Shown here: in pieces, positions 36,148-41,076 of the stretch
Layout of the letters: the number at the start of each line of letters is the position of its first letter
Position numbering within the stretch: position 1 is the first letter of the stretch
DNA from: a virus
IMG/VR virus record: IMGVR_UViG_3300042861_001151
Span: 1 to 41,076 of that record
Strand: one strand, 5' to 3'
Length of the DNA stretch: 41,076 nt
Notes under the pieces: model-generated
Told to the model about the DNA's origin: nothing
Seen by the model: only the letters and a program-made list of their open reading frames with translations
Databases searched by the model: none
Position numbers and translations under genes: made by a program

Positions 36148-36696
36148 GAAACGAGAAACATCATCGACCACTACCATTATTGGAATCATGATGCAATACT
36201 TGCCGATTTGGATACGAAAAGAAATAATTTTACTGTCTGTTGTTGTAATGTTGGAAACGACTTTAATATTGCAACGATTATTCGGAACGCAAATGCCTTC
36301 CTTTCTAAAGAAGTTTGGATTTACGGCAGAAAGCAATACGACAGGCGCGGAACAGTAGGTACTCATCTTTACACCAAATTTAAGCATGTAAAGGAAATTG
36401 AAAGTCTTTCGGAACAAATCGAAAGTCTAAAACAGGATTATGGTTGTGTTAAAGTAATAGGAGTAGATAATGTTACTGATGGAACAAGAATTTGTTTGCC
36501 AATTGACTACTACACTTGGGATTCTGAGTGTCACCATCTCGTAATTTTTGGTCAAGAACAAATCGGAATTCCAAAAGAAGTTCTTGACATGTGTGATGAT
36601 GTGGTGTATATTAGACAGTTCGGAACGGTAAGAAGTTTGAATGTTGGTACTGCAAGTGGGATTGTGATGTACGATTATTGCAGTAAAACTCTTTGA
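36145..36696 (+). CDS. SPOUT (TrmH/SpoU-type) RNA 2'-O-methyltransferase
   Basis: The 183-aa protein has the three SPOUT motifs: NIATIIRNANAF (41-52), VIFGQEQIGIPKEVL (133-147) and VRSLNVGTASGIVMYDY (162-178), which form the trefoil knot and AdoMet site. Such enzymes methylate ribose in tRNA (for example Gm18) or rRNA. The start is ATG 36145; the same frame is open to 36109 but that codon is the promoter. The stop is 9 nt before the first tRNA gene, so a tRNA substrate is a reasonable guess. Confidence 0.88.
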   Translation: METRNIIDHYHYWNHDAILADLDTKRNNFTVCCCNVGNDFNIATIIRNANAFLSKEVWIYGRKQYDRRGTVGTHLYTKFKHVKEIESLSEQIESLKQDYGCVKVIGVDNVTDGTRICLPIDYYTWDSECHHLVIFGQEQIGIPKEVLDMCDDVVYIRQFGTVRSLNVGTASGIVMYDYCSKTL

Positions 36697-36705
36697 CATT
36701 TTTTG

Positions 36706-36788
36706 GCCTCGGTGGCGGAATAGGCAGACGCAATAGATTCAAAATCTGTCGTCCTTTGGACATGAGGGTTCGATTCCCTCCTGAGGCA
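36706..36788 (+). tRNA. tRNA-Leu(CAA)
   Basis: The acceptor GCCTCGG pairs with CTGAGGC, with discriminator A. The anticodon loop TTCAAAA gives CAA (reads UUG). The variable arm is long with a GTCC/GGAC stem, so it is a normal class II leucine tRNA. The T arm is GAGGG/CCCTC with loop TTCGATT. CCA is not encoded. Confidence 0.93.
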
Positions 36789-36789
36789 T

Positions 36790-36860
36790 TCCTTTGTGGT
36801 GTAACGGTAACACGGGAGACTTTGAATCTCCTTTTCTTGGTTCGAATCCAGGCAAAGGAA
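36790..36860 (+). tRNA. tRNA-Gln(TTG)
   Basis: Acceptor TCCTTTG/CAAAGGA, discriminator A, D stem GTGT/ACAC, anticodon stem GGAGA/TCTCC with loop CTTTGAA giving TTG (reads CAA). U1-A72 is typical of glutamine tRNAs. It begins 1 nt after tRNA-Leu, so processing must be exact. Confidence 0.92.
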
Positions 36861-36865
36861 CTTAT

Positions 36866-36939
36866 GGCGCGATAGACCAATCGGCAGAGTCAATAGACTT
36901 AAAATCTGTGTAGTGTGGGTTCGAGTCCCACTCGCGCTA
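36866..36939 (+). tRNA. tRNA with anticodon TAA (Leu) but short variable loop
   Basis: Acceptor GGCGCGA/TCGCGCT (with a G1-T72 pair), discriminator A, D stem GAC/GTC, anticodon stem ATAGA/TCTGT and loop CTTAAAA giving TAA (reads UUA, Leu). The variable region is only 5 nt (GTAGT) before the T stem GTGGG/CCCAC. Bacterial leucine tRNAs have a long variable arm, so this is a class I body with a leucine anticodon. The fold is otherwise sound. Confidence 0.85.
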
Positions 36940-36945
36940 TTCAAT

Positions 36946-37090
36946 GTATGGTGTCTGGTAAAGCAGACTAGGACAATCAACCGGCCGGTGCTTGTCTGAA
37001 AAGATGAAATATAAGGTCGCATTAACGGGCAACGAGGTTCGTAGAACTTTGCCTTATATTAGTCGAATGGGTGCAAGTCCCTCACCATAC
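36946..37090 (+). ncRNA. tRNA-like structured RNA, 145 nt, unknown family
   Basis: It lies between two tRNAs. The 8-bp closing stem GTATGGTG (36946-36953) pairs with CACCATAC (37083-37090). A D-like hairpin GTCTG/CAGAC (36953-36968) has loop GTAAAG. The last hairpin GGG/CCC (37069-37081) has the loop TGCAAGT, with U and A in T-loop positions 54 and 58. In between are two further hairpins: GGACAA/TTGTCT (36971-36997) enclosing ACC-GGCC-GGT, and AATATAA/TTATATT (37008-37060) enclosing GGCAA/TTGCC. No anticodon arm is evident. I cannot name the family; no open frame fits. Confidence 0.65.
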
Positions 37091-37099
37091 TTAACTTAT

Positions 37100-37171
37100 G
37101 CGGATGTAACTCAATGGTAGAGTGCTAGCCTTCCAAGCTTGCTGTTGAGGGTTCGAGTCCCTTCATCCGCT
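37100..37171 (+). tRNA. tRNA-Gly(TCC)
   Basis: Acceptor GCGGATG/CATCCGC, discriminator T, D stem ACTC/GAGT, anticodon loop CTTCCAA giving TCC (reads GGA). The anticodon stem CTAGC/GCTTG contains one T-T mismatch. T arm GAGGG/CCCTT with loop TTCGAGT. Confidence 0.9.
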
Positions 37172-37174
37172 TTT

Positions 37175-37300
37175 ATGAGTAGAAAACATAGTGCAGGAAA
37201 AGGCGATTCCTTTAGAAAAGTAGATAAGAAAAAGTATGATAAGAATTTTGAAGATATCTTTGGTAAGAAAAACAAACGACCAAAGATAAATAAAAAGTAA
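37175..37300 (+). CDS. Small basic conserved-type phage protein, 41 aa
   Basis: The short ORF begins 3 nt after tRNA-Gly with MSRKHSAGKGDSFRKVDKKK and ends FEDIFGKKNKRPK. This MSRKHSAGKGD...KKKYD.N...IFGKK pattern is familiar from tiny proteins of other phages, although no function is known to me. It is highly basic. No clear ribosome site is visible upstream. It lies between tRNAs 37100 and 37306. Confidence 0.65.
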   Translation: MSRKHSAGKGDSFRKVDKKKYDKNFEDIFGKKNKRPKINKK

Positions 37301-37305
37301 GATTT

Positions 37306-37378
37306 TCCTCTGTAGCTCAGTCGGTAGAGCAGAGAGCTGTTAACTCTCGGGTCACTGGTTCGAATCCAGTCGGAGGAG
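37306..37378 (+). tRNA. tRNA-Asn(GTT)
   Basis: Acceptor TCCTCTG/CGGAGGA with discriminator G, D stem GCTC/GAGC, anticodon stem GAGAG/CTCTC with loop CTGTTAA giving GTT (reads AAC and AAU), T stem CTGGT/TCCAG region with loop TTCGAAT. Fully canonical. Confidence 0.95.
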
Positions 37379-37381
37379 TTT

Positions 37382-37501
37382 ATGAACGATTTTGTAATTA
37401 TATTAATAATGGTTTTTTTTGTTATAGTTGGTGTTGCTGCAACACACGAACTATATAATCTCATTTGTATTTTGTTGAATAAAATTTATGACCGACGATG
37501 A
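37382..37501 (+). CDS. Small single-pass membrane peptide, 39 aa
   Basis: The ORF encodes MNDFVIILIMVFFVIVGVAA followed by THELYNLICILLNKIYDRR: one hydrophobic helix and a basic end. The only ribosome site, GGAGG, is the 3' acceptor strand of tRNA-Asn (37372-37376), 5 nt before the ATG. It overlaps the next ORF by 14 nt in another frame. Function unknown. Confidence 0.5.
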   Translation: MNDFVIILIMVFFVIVGVAATHELYNLICILLNKIYDRR

Positions 37502-37757
37502 ATTAAAATCTTGTCACGAAATTGTAGAGGATGCCATTCATTGGTATTCTGAATTTTTTCATTGTGCAAGTTGGTTAATTGATATTGAATATATTGTTCT
37601 TGATAAGTTCAAGACCAACGATAGACATATGCAAGAATTTAGGCAATATCAATTAGATGCAATGAAGAAATTAATTGATGAAGGAAAATGGGTTCGTTGG
37701 TGTGATACCTGTCAAGGAAAAACTATAACAGAACTATATAATATTACCGGAGAATAG
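37488..37757 (+). CDS. Hypothetical protein, 89 aa
   Basis: The helical, acidic protein has no recognised family. It contains HWYSEFFHCASWLIDIEY and near the end WCDTCQG, a Cys pair. Its last codons and stop (TAG, 37755-37757) fall inside the 5' end of tRNA-Pro (37748). No ribosome site is clear upstream. It may be a regulatory or host-takeover small protein; this is not supported by motif. Confidence 0.55.
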   Translation: MTDDELKSCHEIVEDAIHWYSEFFHCASWLIDIEYIVLDKFKTNDRHMQEFRQYQLDAMKKLIDEGKWVRWCDTCQGKTITELYNITGE

Positions 37758-37821
37758 CTCAGTTTGGTAGAGCGCCTGCTTTGGGAGCAGGAAGTCGTCA
37801 GTTCAAATCTGGCTTCTCCGA
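37748..37821 (+). tRNA. tRNA-Pro(TGG)
   Basis: Acceptor CGGAGAA/TTCTCCG with discriminator A (C1-G72 is typical of bacterial proline tRNAs), D stem GCTC/GAGC, anticodon stem CCTGC/GCAGG with loop TTTGGGA giving TGG (reads CCA). Its first 10 nt overlap the end of the upstream ORF. Confidence 0.93.
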
Positions 37822-37837
37822 CTGAAATGGAGTGAAT

Positions 37838-38041
37838 ATGGAATACACCGCAGGACAAGGTTATAAAGATGGTCATCGTGATCGTAACGAAGGAAAGGCC
37901 AATATGGCCGCTTTTGGTCGTGTTACAGAAAATACAATGTATTGGCACGAATACGATATGGGTTGGAAGCAAGCAGACTCAGAAATAATGCAAGAAGCAA
38001 GAGAAAGTTCTCGCAATGGCAGAAATTTTCTGGTAGACTGA
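37838..38041 (+). CDS. Hypothetical small protein, 67 aa
   Basis: ATG 37838 is chosen because GGAG lies 5 nt upstream; an in-frame GTG at 37832 overlaps that site. The protein has GYKDGHRDRNEGK and later YDMGWKQADSE, a pattern seen in small phage proteins with paired G-Y/W-x-x-G/A motifs. No function known. It ends 4 nt before the metallophosphoesterase start. Confidence 0.62.
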   Translation: MEYTAGQGYKDGHRDRNEGKANMAAFGRVTENTMYWHEYDMGWKQADSEIMQEARESSRNGRNFLVD

Positions 38042-38048
38042 TTGCATG
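38034..38048 (+). promoter_or_regulatory. Possible extended -10 element before the phosphoesterase
   Basis: TG-G-TAGACT ends 6 nt before the ATG at 38046, the same spacing as the five leaderless promoters. The -35 region (TCGCAA) is poor. It may be a weak extended -10 promoter or chance. Confidence 0.3.
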
Positions 38049-38642
38049 ATCTGGTTCACTAGCGACACACATTTCAGCCACAATAATATTCTTCACTATA
38101 CCAATAGGGAAAAGTATTTTAAAAACGTGAATGAAATGAATAAAGCACTTATTCATAATATAAATGATTGTGTCTCTAAAAAAGACACTCTTTATCACTT
38201 GGGTGATATTTCTCTAGGAAAAGGCAAACATTGGACTTCAAGTATTAATAATATCTTTTCAAATATTAAATGCGAGAATATTCATGTGGTTCTTGGTAAC
38301 CATGATCCTTCCATTCGTTCAGAACATGTTAATAATAAGCATTTTAAGTCAGTTGAGCACTATTGTGAAATAAATATTGGTGGTTATGTGCCAAAGGAAC
38401 TTAAGAAATTCAATATTTGCATGTACCACTACCCAATGACGACATGGAACAGAAAATGCCCAATACACATACATGGTCATTGTCATGGTAAATTGGGATT
38501 TATTACCTCTCCATTTAGCGAGGGATACATTCGTTATGATGTTGGCGTTGATTCTGAAGGATTAAACTATAGACCGATATCGGTGGTTCAACTAATGGCA
38601 AATTACACAAGTCAAATATCGAAAGATTCCAAAAATGATTGA
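38046..38642 (+). CDS. Calcineurin-like metallophosphoesterase
   Basis: The 198-aa protein has the five metallophosphoesterase blocks: DTH (D7, H9), GD (53-54), GNHD (84-87), H128 in MYHYP, and HGHCHG (143-148). These bind two metals and hydrolyse phosphoester bonds. Phage members of this size are common but substrates are not established (nucleotide, RNA end or protein phosphate). It overlaps the next small ORF by 8 nt and lies between the halves of the polymerase. Confidence 0.88.
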   Translation: MIWFTSDTHFSHNNILHYTNREKYFKNVNEMNKALIHNINDCVSKKDTLYHLGDISLGKGKHWTSSINNIFSNIKCENIHVVLGNHDPSIRSEHVNNKHFKSVEHYCEINIGGYVPKELKKFNICMYHYPMTTWNRKCPIHIHGHCHGKLGFITSPFSEGYIRYDVGVDSEGLNYRPISVVQLMANYTSQISKDSKND

Positions 38643-38826
38643 AACAATACAAATTATATTGACTTCTATTGTTTGTTATGGGATTTATAGAATAGCGTAT
38701 TCGAGAGGATACGATAATGGTCAACACATAGGATTTACTCATGGTCTATGGAAGGCATCTGAAAGAAAATCTTTACGGATGAAACCATCCATTCCTGCAA
38801 AAAAGCAATATAGTTTAGTTGACTGA
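38635..38826 (+). CDS. Small membrane-associated hypothetical protein, 63 aa
   Basis: The first 20 residues form one hydrophobic helix (TIQIILTSIVCYGIYRIAY), followed by a polar tail with YSRGYDNGQHIGFTHGLWKA. No family is recognised. It starts inside the phosphoesterase gene and its TGA stop (38824-38826) overlaps the last base of the 43B -35 box. Confidence 0.55.
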   Translation: MIETIQIILTSIVCYGIYRIAYSRGYDNGQHIGFTHGLWKASERKSLRMKPSIPAKKQYSLVD

Positions 38827-38856
38827 TATTTTAGTTTGTGATACTATACATCTATG
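38819..38856 (+). promoter_or_regulatory. Sigma70-type promoter of 43B, predicted leaderless
   Basis: TTGACT (38819-38824) and TACTAT (38842-38847) are separated by 17 bp. Six nt lie between the -10 and the ATG at 38854. An in-frame TGA at 38839-38841 just before the -10 box excludes longer starts. The -10 matches TATAAT at four of six positions. Confidence 0.7.
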
Positions 38857-39969
38857 GACTTGAATAAACTAACAGACCAAGAACTGTTGGATTTACAACA
38901 TAAACTTGAATATGATATTTCACAATATCATAACTTTCAGTTGGTGAAGAAGATTCAATTGAATTCTGCATATGGCGCAATTGGAAATGAGTATTTCCGA
39001 TATTACAGCACCGAAGTTGCAGAGGCTATTACATTGTCGGGTCAATTGTCGATTCAGTATATTATGAATGAACTGAATTCGTTTTTGAATAAAACCCTAG
39101 AAACAACAGATATAGATTATGTCATAGCATCCGACACAGATTCTGTGTATTTGAATATGGGCGCATTTGTTGACAAATTCATACCAAAGAACAAAAATAC
39201 AGAGGATACTGTGGCTCTTTTGGACAAGGCTGCAAATACGATTATTCTTCCATTTATCAAGAAGAAGTTCGATCAACTTGCTCTTAAGATGAATGCATAT
39301 GAGAATAAAATGGTTATGGGTAGAGAAGTAATTGCAGATAAGGGAATTTGGACTGCAAAGAAGCGGTATATGTTGAATGTATGGGATAGCGAAGGAGTGC
39401 GATATTCTCAACCAAAATTAAAAATCAAGGGAATTGAAACCACTCGCAGTTCTACGCCAGAAGTTGTCCGTGACAACTTAAAATTGGCAATTGATATTAT
39501 TCTGAATAAAACAGAAGATGATCTAATTACATTCATTGAAACGGTGAAAAAAGACTTCTATAGTTATCCTGCCGAGAAGATTGCGTTTCCTAGAAGCGTA
39601 AACGGTATGGATAAGTACAAGGACAGTTATTACATCTACAAGAAGTCTACTCCTATTGCGGTCAAGGGTGCGTTAATTTATAATCACCATGTCAACAAGA
39701 ATGGTCTTGATAAGAAGTATAAATTAATTGGAGAGGGAGATAAAATTAAATATCTTCACTTGAAGAAACCAAATCCACTTGGCGGAATGAAAGGCGAAGA
39801 TCAAATCATTGCATTTCCTTCTAAGTTGCCAAAGGAATTTGAATTGGAGGGATACATTGATTATGGAACGCAATTTGAAAAGTCGTTTCTAGATCCCCTA
39901 TCCAGTATTTTGAATGTTATCGGTTGGAATTACGAAAAGAAGAACACATTGGAAAGTTTATTTTCATAA
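38854..39969 (+). CDS. 43B: DNA polymerase gp43, C-terminal half (motifs B and C)
   Basis: The 371-aa protein begins with a helical segment (1-30) and has motif B KKIQLNSAYGAIGN (32-45), motif C ASDTDSVYL (92-100, catalytic D94 and D96), KKRYMLNVWD and LKIKGIETTRSSTP, all as in T4 gp43. It ends NTLESLF, similar to the gp43 clamp-binding tail. Together with 43A (492 aa) it totals 863 aa, near T4's 898, so the split removes little. The split lies in the fingers between motif A and motif B. It should assemble with 43A non-covalently. Confidence 0.93.
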   Translation: MDLNKLTDQELLDLQHKLEYDISQYHNFQLVKKIQLNSAYGAIGNEYFRYYSTEVAEAITLSGQLSIQYIMNELNSFLNKTLETTDIDYVIASDTDSVYLNMGAFVDKFIPKNKNTEDTVALLDKAANTIILPFIKKKFDQLALKMNAYENKMVMGREVIADKGIWTAKKRYMLNVWDSEGVRYSQPKLKIKGIETTRSSTPEVVRDNLKLAIDIILNKTEDDLITFIETVKKDFYSYPAEKIAFPRSVNGMDKYKDSYYIYKKSTPIAVKGALIYNHHVNKNGLDKKYKLIGEGDKIKYLHLKKPNPLGGMKGEDQIIAFPSKLPKEFELEGYIDYGTQFEKSFLDPLSSILNVIGWNYEKKNTLESLFS

Positions 39970-39978
39970 GGAGAAAAT

Positions 39979-41031
39979 ATGAGCGATTTTTTGAAAACAT
40001 TTATTAAAGAGTCTGGTAATCAGTTTGCTTCCGTAGTCGATGATGGTTTGGAAGGAAGCGATGTTAGTGCATATGTCGATACTGGTTGTTACATCTTGAA
40101 TGGCTTAGTTTCTGGTGATATTTACAAGGGACTGCCAGATAATAAAATTGTTGCATTGGCAGGCGAGCAAGCAACTGGTAAAACTTATATTACTATGGGA
40201 ATGATATCTAAGTTTTTGAACGACAATCCCGAAGCAGTAGTTCTTTACTTTGATTCCGAGCAAGCAGTAACTTCCGAGATGTTCCGTTCGCGTGGAATCG
40301 ATCCAAAGAGAGTTGCAGTATTTCCGGTTTCGACGGTAGAAGAATTCCGCAGACAGGCAATTACCATCGTTGACAAGTATTTGGAAATGCCAGTAGACAA
40401 GAGAAAGAAGACAATGATGGTTCTTGATTCTCTTGGTATGTTGTCTACCTCAAAAGAGATGAGCGACACTGCCGAAGGCAAGGAAGTTCGTGATATGACT
40501 CGCTCCCAAGTAATTAAGTCAACCTTTAGAGTTCTTACAGTTAAACTTGGTGTTGCACATATTCCCATGATCTTTACCAATCACACTTATGATGTTATTG
40601 GTGCATATGTTCCTACCAAGGAAATGGGCGGTGGTGCAGGATTGAAGTATGCAGCATCAATCATAATCTATCTTTCAAAGAAGAAAGATAAGAATGCCGA
40701 TGGTGAAGTTGTTGGAAATATCATTCACTGCCGTCTAAACAAGGGAAGATTTACCAAAGAAAACAAAATGGTAGATGTGCGTCTGAATTATGAAACAGGC
40801 CTTGATCCTCATTACGGTCTTGTTGACTTGGCAGTTGAACATGGTATACTGAAGAAGACATCGGGAAGAGTGGAACTCCTTGATGGATCTAAAATTTTTG
40901 AGAAGCAAATGTATGAATCACCTGAAAAATATTTTACAAAAGAACTTCTTAACAAGATTAATGAGGCAGCAAATAAAGAATTCTGTTACGGTTCAACCAA
41001 GGCTGAAGAAGATACTGGAGATTCTGAATGA
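39979..41031 (+). CDS. uvsX: UvsX recombinase (RecA family)
   Basis: The 350-aa protein has Walker A GEQATGKT (62-69), the VLYFDSEQAV strand (88-97), Walker B MMVLDSLGML (D150) and the TNHTYDVIGAYVPTKEMGGG loop. T4 UvsX forms filaments on single-stranded DNA and starts recombination-dependent replication. The ribosome site AAGGAG precedes ATG 39979. The acidic C-terminus (AEEDTGDSE) is typical of the family. Its stop overlaps the gp41 start. Confidence 0.95.
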   Translation: MSDFLKTFIKESGNQFASVVDDGLEGSDVSAYVDTGCYILNGLVSGDIYKGLPDNKIVALAGEQATGKTYITMGMISKFLNDNPEAVVLYFDSEQAVTSEMFRSRGIDPKRVAVFPVSTVEEFRRQAITIVDKYLEMPVDKRKKTMMVLDSLGMLSTSKEMSDTAEGKEVRDMTRSQVIKSTFRVLTVKLGVAHIPMIFTNHTYDVIGAYVPTKEMGGGAGLKYAASIIIYLSKKKDKNADGEVVGNIIHCRLNKGRFTKENKMVDVRLNYETGLDPHYGLVDLAVEHGILKKTSGRVELLDGSKIFEKQMYESPEKYFTKELLNKINEAANKEFCYGSTKAEEDTGDSE

Positions 41032-41076
41032 ACAGCATAGAACAGATTATACTTCACAACCTGATAAAAAATGAGT
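41028..41076 (+). CDS. 41: Replicative helicase gp41, first codons only
   Basis: ATG 41028 overlaps the uvsX TGA (ATGA). The 16 visible residues, MNSIEQIILHNLIKNE, resemble the N-terminus of T4-like gp41 (DnaB-type helicase), and gene 41 follows uvsX closely in T4-like genomes. The gene leaves the window, so the call rests on order and a short match. Confidence 0.6.
   Translation, partial: MNSIEQIILHNLIKNE

Noticed and set aside
36693-36721. TTGACA at the SPOUT gene stop, possibly a promoter for the tRNA cluster
   Set aside because: No -10-like hexamer lies 16-18 bp downstream; that position falls within tRNA-Leu and reads CGGAAT.
36946-37090. tRNA interrupted by a group I intron
   Set aside because: The insert is too short for a group I core and no anticodon stem can be rebuilt from the flanks.
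36113-38853. Homing endonuclease as the cause of the polymerase split
   Set aside because: No HNH, GIY-YIG or LAGLIDADG motif is visible in the intervening ORFs.
36080-38870. Split intein or intron joining the polymerase halves
   Set aside because: 43A ends and 43B begins with ordinary polymerase residues; no Cys/Ser intein junctions, no intein blocks and no group I core are seen.

Overview
The window is a piece of a lytic T4-like (tailed, contractile-tail type) phage genome, almost entirely coded on the + strand. It carries the T4 replication block in recognisable order: RNase H, sliding clamp gp45, clamp loader gp44 and gp62, RegA, DNA polymerase gp43, UvsX and the first codons of gp41. 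The short gp62, low G+C, tRNA cluster and large nucleotide-sugar island resemble T4-like phages of aquatic bacteria, including cyanophages, but the host cannot be fixed from the sequence.

Layout. 1-2885: the 3' part of a SPPY-type DNA methyltransferase, an unrecognised 371-aa protein and a small virion-like protein. 2920-6410: replication genes rnh, a small ORF, 45, 44, 62 and regA. 6430-22006: a glycan island of 19 genes, with glycosyltransferases (GT10-like, GT2-like, GT9-like, GT17-like, DUF5672-like), sugar or glycan methyltransferases, NAD-dependent sugar epimerases including a close GDP-mannose 3,5-epimerase relative, and a heptose-type kinase/nucleotidyltransferase pair with a small HAD phosphatase. 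22019-32479: virion genes, mainly two long collagen-like fibre proteins, a 964-aa repeat protein, a lectin-like protein and small accessory proteins, partly behind T4-type late promoters (TATAAATA). 32512-34626: dUTPase, a second SPPY methyltransferase and a DUF1599-type protein. 34634-39969: DNA polymerase split into two genes (exonuclease plus motif A; motifs B and C), with 2.7 kb between them holding a SPOUT RNA methyltransferase, six tRNAs, a 145-nt tRNA-like structured RNA, small ORFs and a metallophosphoesterase. 39979-41076: uvsX and the start of gene 41.

In T4 regA directly precedes gene 43. Here about 28 kb of surface and virion genes lies between them. The glycan island sits beside the fibre genes, so virion or host-surface glycosylation is the most economical reading (inference).

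The most unusual signals are these. (1) Five genes (rnh, dut, 43A, the SPOUT methyltransferase, 43B) each have a near-consensus sigma70-type promoter whose -10 box ends only 6-7 nt before the ATG, which predicts leaderless mRNAs; three of these starts are fixed by in-frame stops inside or just after the -10 region. (2) A 145-nt RNA with a closing stem, a D-like hairpin and a T-loop-like hairpin but an enlarged central domain lies among the tRNAs. (3) The polymerase is split, and each half has its own promoter of this type.
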